64,000 nt of DNA from Limnanthes douglasii subsp. nivea (taxonomy: Eukaryota > Streptophyta > Magnoliopsida > Brassicales > Limnanthaceae): positions 253,725,305-253,789,304 of the forward strand of contig JAUPFV010000002.1 of the NCBI GenBank assembly GCA_036936605.1, written 5' to 3'. This document shows, piece after piece, positions 20,262-31,142 of this stretch (within the stretch, counting starts at the first letter, position 1; every line of letters begins with the position of its first letter). The notes under the pieces are model-generated. The model was given only the letters and a program-made list of their open reading frames with translations, did no database searches and was not told the origin of the DNA. The translations under genes and the position numbers were made by a program.

Positions 20262-23200
20262 ATGGCGTCTACAGCAACAAAATACATGATTGAAAAATTT
20301 GATGGGGGATCCAACTTTGCGTTGTGGAAGATTAAACTGAAATCTTCATTGGTACTGCAAGGGCTGTGGAAGGCTGTGGAGAATAAGTTACCAGAAGAGA
20401 TGAAAGAAGAGGAGAAACAAGATCTTCAAGAAAGGGCTTTGTGCTGGATTTTAATGAGTGTGAAAGACAATGTGCTTCGCGAGATTAGTCGTGAGAAGAC
20501 TGCTGCCTGCGCATGGAAAAAGCTAGGAGATCTTTACTCAGAGAAATCAGTAGTAAACCGATTATATTTGAAGAAACGTTTGTATGATTTCAGATTGAAA
20601 GAAGGTATGTCCATAACAGAGCACCTAGATAATTTTAAATCAATTATAATGGACTTGGAGAACATAGATATCAATATTGAGGATGAGGATCAAGCTTTGT
20701 TTGTATTGAGATCGTTACCAGCTCCCTATGAAAACTTCGTAGATATCATTATGTATGGTAAGGATAAGTTATCGCTAGCAGATGTCAAAGGGGCACTGAA
20801 ATCAAAAGAGATGAGACAGTTGCAGCCAGACAATCAAGCTGAAGGGGAAGGTCTATGACTAGGGGAAGATCTAAAAGCAAAGCGAGTTCTTTAAGAAGGA
20901 AGAACTTGAGGTCCAAGTCAAGGGTGAAGCACTCAAACTGTTATGAATGCGGTGAGCAGGGTCATTATAGGAGAGATTGTCCGAAACTGAATGGTAAGAA
21001 GGGAAATCAAAAGGAAAATGCAGCAAAAATTGTTGAAGGTGTGAACGATTCTGACGATAGTGAAAACAGTGGTAAAGGAGATGTATTGTCCGTGAGTTCA
21101 GACTTTGGGCAAAACTCTTGGGTACTTGATACTGGCGCTACATATCACATGTGTCAGTTCAAGCAGTGGTTTGATACGTATAAGCCAATGCAGGGAACTG
21201 TCTATTTAGGGAACAATCATTCGTTGACTGTTGGTGGTATTGGTAACGTCAGAATCAGAATGTTTGACGGGGTTGTTAGAATCTTGACGTGCTGGCATGT
21301 TCCTGGGTTAAAAAGAAACCTGATTTCTCTTGGGACTCTAGACTCTCGGGGTTACAAGTACCATGCAGAAAATGGTGTAATCAAAGTGACAAAAGGCTCA
21401 ATGGTATGCATGAAAGGTAGTTTGCAGAAGGGTCTTTACATTCTCCAGGGGAGTGTTGTTATGGGCGATGCTGCAGTAGCATCATCAGGGAGTAATAGCC
21501 AAAGTAGGCAGGATCAAAATAAGTTGTGGCATTGGCGTCTTGGTCACATGAGTGACAGAGGATTAGCTGTTTTGGGAAAGAGAGATTTGTTAAAAGGGTA
21601 TAAAGCAGAATCATTGGGATTTTGTGAGCACTGTGTGTTTGGTAAACAAACTAGAGTCAAATTCAGCAAATCGGCTGTAAGAAAGACTAAAGGCACAGTG
21701 GACTACATTCACTCAGATCTTTGGGGTCCAAACAGAATTCCATCCAAGAGCGGAGCCAGATACTACATGAGTTTGATTGATGATTATTCAAGGATGGTGT
21801 GGGTTTACTTTCTGAAAACGAAAGATGAGGCATATTCAACCTTTGTCAAATGGAAGACGATGATTGAGAAGTAAACAGGAAGAAAAATCAAACGTCTTAG
21901 GACAGATAATGGGTTAGAATATTGCAGTCGTGAGTTCAACGAGTTCTGCGAAGCTGAGGGAATAGTGCGCCATCGCACTTGTTCTAGAACACCACAACAG
22001 AATGGAGTCGCAGAAAGAATGAACAGAACGCTTTGTGACAAGGCATGAAGTATGCTCTCACATTCCGGTGTGGGAAAGAATTTTTGGGCTGAAGCTATCA
22101 ATATAGCGTGTTACTTGGTGAATCGGTCTCCATCAACGGCTATTGATTGTAAAACTCCTTTTGAGATTTGGTCTGGATCGTCGGCTGATTATGAACATTT
22201 GAGGGTGTTCGGTTGTCCTGCGTATGCTCATGTGAGAGATGGTAAGCTTGAGCCGAGGGCAAAGAGATGCATATTTCTAGGATATGCTACTGGAGTGAAG
22301 GGATATAGGTTATGGTGTACCTCTCCAAAGTCTCCAGGTTTTCTCATCAGTAGGGACGTTACTTTTAATGAGTTTGCTTCGATAGACAGTCAGAAGGAAG
22401 TAGGAGAAATGGTCGAATCAGGATCGGTTGTGAGTAAACAGGTGGAGCTTGAAGTAGAATCAGTTCCTAGCAGGTCCAATAATTCAAGTGGTTCTGAGGT
22501 GGATCCAGAATCAGGAGGTGAAGCGTCAGCATCAGATGATAGTGACGATGATGCGCCTGAACCAGAACAACAACCTTATAGCATATCATTGGGCAGAGAA
22601 AGAAGAGATATTAGACTTCCAAAAAGGTATGTGAATCTAGTTGCATATGCTCTGTCAGTTGCAGAAGAAGTTGAGATGCAGGAACCTAGTAGCTACAAAG
22701 AAGCTATAGCAAGTTCAGAGGCAGATCGATGGATTGGTGCTATGGGAGAAGAGATTGAATCTCTTCATAAGAATCAAACATGGAAGCTTGTTGACTTGCC
22801 TAAATGACAGAAGATAGTAGGCAGTAAATGGGTGTTCAAGAAAAAGGAAGGTAATCCAGGGATTGAGGCATCTCGATTCAAAGCAAGACTGGTCGCTAAG
22901 GGTTTTACTCAAAGGGAAGGAACAGACTTCAATGAAGTGTTTTCTCCAGTGGTGAAGCATAGTTCGATTCGAGTTTTGTTAGCCATAGTAGTTTTGCAAG
23001 ATTTAGAGCTTGAGCAGTTGGATGTGAAGACTGCGTTTCTACATGGTGAATTGGAGGAGTAAATCTACATGAGACAACCAGAGGGATTTATCGAACCTAA
23101 TATGGAGGACAAAGTTTGTCTGCTGAAAAAGTCACTGTATGGTTTGAAACAGTCACCTAGGCAATGGTACAAACGTTTTGATACATTCATGGTGTCAAAA

Positions 23201-24274
23201 GGGTTCACGAGGAGTCCATATGATAGTTGTGTGTATCATCAAAAGATGTTAGATGATTCTTATGTTTACTTGTTGTTGTATGTGGATGATATGCTTATTG
23301 CTGCTTGTAGTTTGTCACACATTGTGCAGTTAAAGAAGCAGCTTAGTGCCGAGTTTGAGATGAAGGATCTGGGTAGAGCAAAGAAAATTCTTGGTATGGA
23401 GATTATCAGGAACAGAAATTTAGGAACATTACACTTGTCTCAACGAAGCTATATTGAGAAAGTATTAAAACGATTCAACATGTTTGATGCTAAAGCAGTT
23501 AACATTCCTTTTGCTACTCATTTCAAGTTGTCTACAGTAGAAGCGGCCAAGGACGATGCTGAGTTGGAAAAAATGTCGAAGGTTCCATATGCAAGTGCAG
23601 TTGGTAGTATCATGTATGCTATGGTATGCACACGTCCTGATATTTCACATGCGGTTAGTGTAGTTAGCAGGTACATGGGATGTCCTGGGAAAGAACACTG
23701 GCAGGCAGTGAAATGGATACTTCGGTATCTGAAGAATACTGTGAACGTTGGCTTAACTTTTAACAAAACCGATATTGGTGAATCGCTGAATGATGTTGCA
23801 GGATCATTGGTTGGTTTTGTTGATTCTGATTTTGCAGGTGATATGGATAAAAGAAGATCTCTGACAGGATATGTATTTACTCTAGCTGGGAGTGCGATCA
23901 GTTGGAAAGCACAGTTGCAAGCTACTGTAGCTTTGTCTACAACAGAGGCAGAGTACATGGCGGTAACAGAAGCAGTTAAAGAGGCAATATGGTTGCAAGG
24001 TTTGGTGGCAGATTTGAGCTTGGATATGACTACTACAAAAGTGTTTTGTGACAGTCAAAGCGCCATACACCTTACAGGGAACCAGATGTACCATGAGCGT
24101 ACAAAGCACATAGATGTCAGGTATCATTTTATTCGTGATATAATATCAAAGGGAATTGTTAATGTGAAGAAAGTGTCTACACACGATAATCCAGCAGATA
24201 TAATGACCAAGGCAGTATCAGTTCGAAAGTTTAGGGAATGCCTAAACTGGATCGGTGTTCGCAGTATAGAGTGA
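20262..24274 (+). pseudogene. Copia gag-pol polyprotein with one frameshift and four stops
   Basis: Gag starts at ATG 20262 (FDGGSNFALWKIKLKSSL) and runs to 20858. A one-base shift near 20855 leads to the zinc knuckle CYECGEQGHYRRDC. Next come protease SWVLDTGATYHMC, the pre-integrase finger WHWRLGHMSDRG...CEHCVFGKQ, integrase core VDYIHSDLWGP, reverse transcriptase with [10 protein letters not shown] and YVDDMLIA, and RNase [22 protein letters not shown]. In-frame stops occur at 21872 (TAA), 22046 (TGA), 22805 (TGA) and 23060 (TAA). Each is one C-to-T step from CAA or CGA, and the residues they replace are those usual in the family by memory. Catalytic motifs are otherwise kept, which fits a recent insertion. 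Order integrase before reverse transcriptase fixes it as Ty1-copia. Confidence 0.92.
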
Positions 24275-24360
24275 ATGCCTTAAGGGCATTTGGTGAGTCA
24301 GAAGAAGAGAAGATTCTTTGTTGATAGTGAAGAAAGGATATTCCCCTCAAGGGGAAGATT

Positions 24361-24742
24361 TGTTGTGAATGAGTCGAATAATGCCTTGACAGTGTACTGT
24401 GTCCGGCAGTTCGAATAGTGCCTTGACAGTGTACTGTGTCCGGCAGGACAGTTTTGTATTGGATATTGTCCAATTACTTCAGTTAGTCTTGTGGTATGAG
24501 CCCATTAGGCCCATAGTCTAGTAAGTCTATTAATTCCCTATAAATAGATTACTAGGGCGACACAAAACACAATCTGAAATCTGTAACCTTTTCTATCATA
24601 GTGAAACTCTTTTCTCTGGCGGCGCCCGTGGACGTAGACAATTGTCGAACCACGTTAAATCCGGTGTTTCATTTAAATCTTTCATTTGCATATATTCTGT
24701 GCTTGAGCCATTTTGTGATAATTGCATAGTATTTTTATAGCA
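24361..24742 (+). repeat. Second LTR type inside the copia (gag-pol's own LTR)
   Basis: It begins TGTTGTGAATG right after a purine tract and ends TAGCA just before a primer-binding site, with a TATA box CTATAAATAGA near 24538 and a perfect-spacing 37-base tandem duplication (24373-24409, 24410-24446; core GTGTACTGTGTCCGGCAG). These are the features of a complete copia LTR. No partner copy exists upstream of gag. There the TRIM-type LTR sits instead. Confidence 0.8.
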
Positions 24743-24746
24743 AAAT

Positions 24747-25055
24747 TGGTATCAGAGCGTCAGGCCCAGACGGAACGCGATGGTGGTGAAATTCTCGGAG
24801 GTCGAACATGATGAACCAGTAGCCATATGATCAAGGTGATCTGCTCTAGAGATCCTAGTTCGGAGTGCCCGTGGCTCATCAAGCAGTGTGGCTTGATTGG
24901 AGTGGCGCTAAGGAACAAGACAGTGTGGTCTAAGAGGAGGTGAGCAGTAACATCCGTAATGCCTCTATGGTCAGGTAGTCTCCAACCTGATTAGAGTGAG
25001 CGGATGAAAGTCAATTGAGAGGAGGCTAAGTGGTACTTTGTTCGAGAGGAGGATT
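24747..25055 (+). repeat. TRIM internal region, second copy in window
   Basis: It starts with primer site TGGTATCAGAGC and ends with GAGAGGAGGATT before the LTR. It aligns along its length with 5324-5639. Neither copy encodes protein. Confidence 0.88.
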
Positions 25056-25301
25056 TGTTAGGGTGGCGACCAAAGTCCCGCATCCCACATCGGTTAAACA
25101 TGGGAAGGATCAGCGGTATATAAGTAAGAACATACCTCAACTAGTATGAGGCCTTTTGGTAGTGGACCAAATGCAAAGCCGTGAGGGCCTTCGGGTGCCA
25201 AAGCGGACAATATCATACTAGTGTTGAGATCGGTTGTGTTCTTACTTATATACAGAGGCGGAATATGCGGAACCCCTTCACAACACCGCATATTCCCAAC
25301 A
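25056..25301 (+). repeat. 3' LTR of chimeric copia (TRIM-type)
   Basis: 246 bases, 242 identical to the 5' LTR at 19962-20207. The four differences are all transitions. Confidence 0.9.
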
Positions 25302-25307
25302 GATATA

Positions 25308-25436
25308 AGATAAAATAAATATAGGATATATGTATAAAAATAATCGATTGAGATAAAATAAATATAGGATATATGTATAAAAATAATCGATTGAGATAAA
25401 ATAAATATAGGATATATGTATAAAAATAATCGATTG
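25308..25436. repeat. 43-base tandem repeat, three copies
   Basis: Units start at 25308, 25351 and 25394 and share AAATATAGGATATATGTATA and AATAATCGATTG. A further diverged unit follows to about 25485, and related sequence lies left of the copia at 19870-19961, so the copia landed within this array. Confidence 0.85.
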
Positions 25437-25829
25437 TATAAGATATACTCGTCCATAAAATAAATATACGATATATGTATAAAATGATTGGTAGGTATAT
25501 GATATCAAGCGATTGATGCACACTAATAGGCTCAAATGAATGCATGCAATTAAGGTATCTTGGATTATGTGTATATGATTCTTGAAATATGCTTTCAAAC
25601 TATATAAGCACTAGACCATACGCAGCAGTGTATATTTGTTGAACAATATGCACATATTTTATGCAAAACGCATACGTGGAGTACAAAGATGAAATGGGGT
25701 TCAGAAGATGAACTAATTTCATATGTTGTAAGACTAATGTCAGCATGTCATGTCGCATGTTGTTGTTCTTTTTTAAATATTTTTGTAGAATAACTATTTG
25801 TCAAAAAAATAAAAAATAAAAAATAAAAA

Positions 25830-26160
25830 TTATACCACTATTTTTTATTTTTCGAGATCTACAAGTAGAGATTTAGTTTTTTTTATTTGGACACCAAAAA
25901 TTTTGGAGTTTATTTATTTATTTTTAAAATAATTTTCGGAATGTTTTAGTAAGTTAAAAAAATTATACCATGATTTATAAATTTTTTAAGATCTATAAAT
26001 AGAGATTTGGTTTGTTTGATATGGATACCGAAATTTTTAGAGTTTTTATTAAGCTTTTTCGAAACAATTTTTGGAACATTTTAGTAAGTAAAAGAAATTA
26101 TACCATGATTTTTAATAGAAACTTGATTTGTTTGATTTGGATATTGAAAAATCACGAGAC
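25830..26160. repeat. About 134-base degenerate tandem repeat, 2.5 copies
   Basis: Units start at 25830, 25963 and 26098, each with TTATACCA. Copies one and two also share AGATCTA.AA.TAGAGATTT and GGAA.ATTTTAGTAAGT. Strongly AT-rich and non-coding. Confidence 0.65.
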
Positions 26161-27263
26161 TTAATTTTATTTAGTTTTTTTAAAAATATTATCGGAAATC
26201 AAACCAATTTTATTTTTATATTTAAAATTTAAGTAGATAATATATTATCTATTATTTTATTAAAATTAATTATTTTAATATTATAATTTAAATTTATAAA
26301 TATAATATATTATGTTAATTTATAGTAAGGAAGAGAAATAAAAAAATATGGTAATAATGTGGAAGCAGCAAAAATATGGTGGGATATGCTGAAAGTTGAA
26401 ATATGATTTGTTGTGTAAAGTGAGAGTTTTTGAAGAATTAATTGGAGATCATGGATGTGACGCACTTTTGGGAGATGAAATATCTTCACTACTGTGGACA
26501 GTTTAAGAGTCTTTAACCACGAATAATTGTTTTGCTTAAACAAAACAACAAATTAATAATAATAATAATTAAGTGGTCATTTTGAGACAATGTGCAAATG
26601 AAACAAAATGGCAAAATAACCTTACAAATTTTGAAACATGGGTCTCACGTACTCCTCATATCTAACAAGATACTAAAATTACCTTACAAAAGAAAATAAC
26701 TAATTAACTAAAAAAATAAGATCATAATAAACCAAAAAAATGCGTATAATGGTATCTAAAAAAACACTCAAATAAGAATAATGGATAAATGGACCTCATG
26801 GTGCCGGTGTCCATGAAGCTCCAAAGATATTTTCTGATTGTTAACGATATTTATGGATGGATAAGTATCGATTAATGTTTTTTTCGCAGTCTAAAAATGA
26901 TGGAGAATAAGATCAATCAGAATTTAAAACACGTGCAAGCAAAACGAAACACTAAACTCGACGATGATTTATAAACTGCCAAATGAATAAGTATTTTTTA
27001 TTGTAAAGAAAAATATTATCATTCGGATAAAAAAAATACAACAAATATTCGTAGACATATTAAAGTTTATAAATTAAATTTATATAAAAAAGTATTTGAA
27101 GTACTTAATAAAAGTTAAAATTTGAGGAAAAGAAATGAGAAGGCTTCTTTCCCAAGAAATCTTTTCTTGATCCTCAAGAATTCATTTCTTAATTCTAAAA
27201 AAGTGCTTCTCCTCTGCAATTAAGCTTTGACTCTCTTCATTATGCTTCCATCCAGCTTTTTTA
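26161..27263. other. AT-rich intergenic stretch
   Basis: No supported gene. It ends where LINE-related coding sequence begins. Confidence 0.5.
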
Positions 27264-28422
27264 TTGGCTCCCTCTGAAGGTCTGACTGCTTGCCAGCCAT
27301 CACACGCTCAAGACATGCCAAAATCCCTCAAGTTCTACCAATCCAACCCAACAATATGGAGTGAGCTAGCCAATGTGTTTCTTTACCTTCTTCTTGTAAA
27401 AAAGTTCAATACAACTACTTTAGCGATTCATCAACAACATGAGCAAATGATCAACACAAACTTCCCTCATCTGTCTCAAGCATATCAACCCAAACCGACT
27501 AAATTTGCTAACCTAAACAATTATTCAATTGTTGGAGACAATCCTACATCTCATCAGGGAATGTCAAATAACAGCTTTTGTAATCTTGATAAATCTTTTC
27601 CCGCAGTTTTCAATCCTAAGAAAAACTACTACGAAGATATTAGATATTCTTCCAAAGACGATTGCCCAACTATTGAATTCTCAATAAAATAAAAACACAT
27701 GTTGGAATCCTTGGACAACCATAATCTCATATTAATTTCACAATAGGACATCCTAAGATGGTTTAGTATTCAAAACTTTATCGATAAATTTGGATTTAAA
27801 GAGAATGTGAGCCTTGCTTTCTAGGATTCAAGACACATTTTGATAGAGATGAATCTACAAAAGAAACTTAAAAGGCTACGGAGGAGAAGTATGTGGAATG
27901 TGGCTCAGTTGACCATGAGAATCCTAAAATAGAGCCCCAATTTTAATCCAAAAAAAGAATCTTCAATCTTACATACATGCATTATTTTACAAAAATTACA
28001 ACCTATATGTATTAAGAACAGACTATAAAAGCAATTTCAAAATCTATAGAGAAACCTCTTCAAGTTTGAGGGTCTAATAAAAACAAACCCATGTATAAAT
28101 CTTGCATGACTTTGATTGAGCTAGATGTTTCCAAAGACCATATCTCTAAAATTTGGATTAATTTTGGTAATTCTGGCTTCTGGCAACCTATTGTGTATGG
28201 TGTTGTGCCAAATTATTGTATGGAATATTGGCATATTGGGCACAAGTTCTCTGATTGTAGACGAATTACTAAGCCCAATCCAATACAACATCCAGATGAA
28301 CATCAACCTATCCTTCCACCTAAGATTACATCCACCATCGTTCAGATACCAATCTCATCTACTCAAGATCCTTGCCCTCCATTTTCCTTCTCAACCAATA
28401 CCTCCACAAAATTTAGATGACT
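27264..28422 (+). pseudogene. LINE ORF1 (DUF4283-like plus zinc knuckle), broken
   Basis: An open block 27264-27692 is followed, after stops, by SPNFNPKKES near 27940, closely like the second LINE's APEFNPKKES, and by 28091-28420 with YCMEYWHIGHKFSDC. The latter is a CCHC zinc knuckle in which the second cysteine is tyrosine. ORF1 proteins bind LINE RNA in the retrotransposition particle. The relation to the LINE at 58620 is clear from these shared motifs. Confidence 0.65.
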
Positions 28423-28638
28423 CGTTTACTCAAGCCTCAAACGGCCATCAATAAAACACAGTATTCCTTACGCAACAGACTACTCTCAGACTCTCAAAAG
28501 ATAAGATCCAGCCCAAATCAACAAACTACTTAATTACATTATACCTCTCATACCAACAATATTGAAACAATAAATGAATTACCTGCAATATTTGACTCTG
28601 CTATAAATGATGTCATCAATCTGCTGGATACTGACCTC

Positions 28639-30200
28639 ATGCTTTTTTCCTCAAATGACCTCTCGATACAAGACACCTCTCTTTTAAAAGACATACGTTA
28701 TTGCAGCCTGCCCTCCACTCCAACTGCTCATGCCAAAAAATTAAACAAAAACCAAGTGTTTTTCAATAGACATAAAGCTATAAAGGCATTGAATTTTCTG
28801 AGTCTGCCAGACCCTCAACTTATTTGTTGGAATGTTAGAAGGGTTAATACCAAGTCAACTAGAAGAAGAATTAAGTCTATATGCAGATCTGAGAAATTCA
28901 ACTTTATAGCCATCCAAGAGGCTTTAATAGATGTATAACACTTACCTCAAATGCAAAGCTCATTGCATTTCAACAAGCTACCGCAAAAATTTCTAACAAG
29001 ATTTGGATCATGCGGAGAAATGACTTCAAAGTGGAATTCCTTGCTAATCATGATCAGATTATCCATCTACAGGTCACACACTTAGCTCTCAATGTCTTTA
29101 CTCTAACATCAATTGTGTATGCAAAGTGTATCGGGAACCTAATGGATGTGTTATGGAGCAACCTAAAAAAAAGTTATCGATTTCTCTCAAGTTTGGATAG
29201 TAATGGGTAACTTCAACACCATCTTATCCTCATCTAAGCAGTTATCTTGCAACACTATCTACACAAAAAACATAGATGAATTCGATTATATGATAAATGA
29301 TTTTAACCTAATTGATGTTAACTATATTGGCTTCACCTATACATGGACTAACTCCCATAAGTGGAAGAGGTTGAATCGAGTTATATATAACAACTCATAG
29401 TCAAACAGTTTTGAAACAACAATCGACAAACACCTAGCAAGAACATGCTTTGATCGCTCCCCTCTCCTCATCTCTTTTTCAAAGATCTATACAGAATGTG
29501 AACAACATCACTCCTAAGAAATGTTCTTGTATACTTTGAGGTCGCTTCACAATAGATTCCTACAGATAATATCATGCAACACAGGAATATCACATTAACA
29601 TCTAATTGTTAGCACTATAAGAACTCATAAACTCTTAACCATGTCTTTGTTAATTGTCAAATTGTTTGGCAGGTTTGGAGTCATTTTGGATGCTTTTTCA
29701 ATCTAAGAATTGGTCAGCATATGACTCTTCATCACATGACCAATTTCTGGTTTGAATCCTCTCTTAATGATATTCATTTCCATACAATTATTCATCTTAT
29801 AATTACATGGTGTGTCTGGAAATCTAGAAATCATGCCAAATTTAATCAAGAAAAAACTAATGTCAGTAAGATTATTCTTCATGTTAAAAAAAAATCCATA
29901 TAATCTTAGACCAATCTAGTCTCTTAAAAAAACACTGGATTACAGACAATGACATTGTTTTTTTACCTTAGCTGCTTTAACCATCTAAACTATCTTAGAA
30001 AACTAATTGTTTGGATTCCTCATTTAGAATCCATATTCAAACTAAACACTAATGTTAGTTATCTAACTAATGGTGAATCATCTAGTAGTGATGTAGTTAG
30101 AGATTATAAGGGTGATATTATTGCTGCCATATGAAGAATCTATGGCAAATGGACTCTCATCTCTGTCAAGTGCGGGCCCAAATGGATGTTCTCATTCTCT
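28639..30200 (+). pseudogene. LINE ORF2 remnant: endonuclease, zf-RVT, RNase H
   Basis: Endonuclease motifs are ICWNVRRVN and FIAIQEA (28820-28925), MGNFNTIL near 29203 (normally GDFN) and FTYTWTNSHKWKRL near 29335. From about 29510 the frame gives zinc-region motifs (CSCILWGRFT, LNHVFVNCQIVWQVWS) and WCVWKSRNHAKFN (29808-29846), then FKLNTNVS near 30037 and VRDYKGDIIAAI, as in LINE-type RNase H. No reverse transcriptase motifs were found between. Stops and shifts throughout. Confidence 0.7.
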
Positions 30201-30280
30201 GCTACAAAATGCATTTAATGCTGAAACTAAAATTTGATTTAAAAATATCATATGTTATGCTATTAAGTGGTAATTTTTTT

Positions 30281-31142
30281 TTAATTTGAATTGGAAACAT
30301 CAACAATCTACCAAATCATCTCAGAGCAATTGCTATGCTTGACAGCCTGGAATTGGAAACAATCATAAAATTCTTTAAGAATTAAATGATACCGCTCTTT
30401 ATCATAATTTCATCTATGCTTTATCTAACACTACTCTTATTATCTAACACTTTATCAAGCAGAATTCAATTCTGACTTAAATTGTTTTCAAAGAATTTCT
30501 AGACTCACCTTCATTAGCATCGGCTTTTCAATTTTCATCATACTTGTTGATTAATCAAGCTTTTGTCCACTAAACAGCTCATCTCTTCGATTATCAGCTT
30601 TACATATTCAATATGATCATTATCATCTTCCTAAGGATTATCATAACAACTTCTCAAATAATCTCTCTGCAACAATTTTTATCTTTCTCGCGCAATAAAG
30701 ACTTGATGTTGTCCAAGCTCTTCTGCTTCTCTTTGTTGCAACCACTTCTGAAAAATCGTATTTCGATTTAGATTGAGTCTTCAATCCATATAATTTTTCC
30801 TCCGCTTTCTTTTTTGGACTAAATTGGTCACTAAAAATTATTTTCACAATTTCGTTATTATTTGACATTTTTGAGATTCATTATATCCGATTTATGTTTG
30901 CAAAAGTTTTCTGTTAATAATAAAGGCTTTACTTTGGAAAAAACAAAGGTTAAAAATAGTAAATAACTTTTTGAGTTTCTGTTAATAAATAATTTGGCAC
31001 AGAGAATTTTTGAAACCTCTTCACCAATAACCCTGATTCAAAATTCGGTAAAAATATACAAAAAAGAAATCAAAGAATTCAGAATTCCTAAATATTCAGC
31101 TTCATTTTTGAGTTCAACCATCAATTTGAGAATTCTTTCTCA
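30281..31142. other. Upstream region of COQ3
   Basis: AT-rich sequence between the LINE remnant and the COQ3 start codon. It must contain the COQ3 promoter and 5' leader. No convincing TATA box or transcription start was fixed. Confidence 0.4.

Larger units (their letters stand above)
19962..25301 (+). mobile_element. Ty1-copia element, chimeric with a TRIM
   Basis: Identical-length 246-base LTRs (19962-20207, 25056-25301) start TGTTAGGG and end CCCAACA. They belong to the same family as the TRIM at 5220. Between them lie primer site TGGTATCAGAGC (20210), gag, pol, a purine tract (AAGGGGAAGA, 24350-24359), a second and unrelated LTR (24361-24742), another TGGTATCAGAGC (24747), the TRIM internal region and the TRIM purine tract. 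The outer LTRs differ at four positions, all transitions. The element split a 43-base tandem repeat. No perfect adjacent target duplication is present: GATAT occurs right after the 3' LTR and five bases before the 5' LTR. Confidence 0.9.
27264..30280 (+). mobile_element. L1-type LINE with reverse transcriptase deleted
   Basis: Plus-strand order is ORF1 (DUF4283-like and zinc knuckle), endonuclease, zinc-binding C-terminal region and a terminal RNase H-like block. The reverse transcriptase that should lie between endonuclease and zinc region is absent. The join is near 29500-29520. Numerous stops are present. The extent is set by coding similarity. The 5' end, poly(A) tail and target duplication could not be fixed. 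Confidence 0.75.

Noticed and set aside
25246..25598. Open frames rich in Tyr, Ile and Phe on the minus strand
   Set aside because: They are translations of the 43-base tandem repeat in different frames.
30641..30868. Minus-strand open frame upstream of COQ3
   Set aside because: Short, lysine-rich and without recognisable motifs or neighbours reading the same way.
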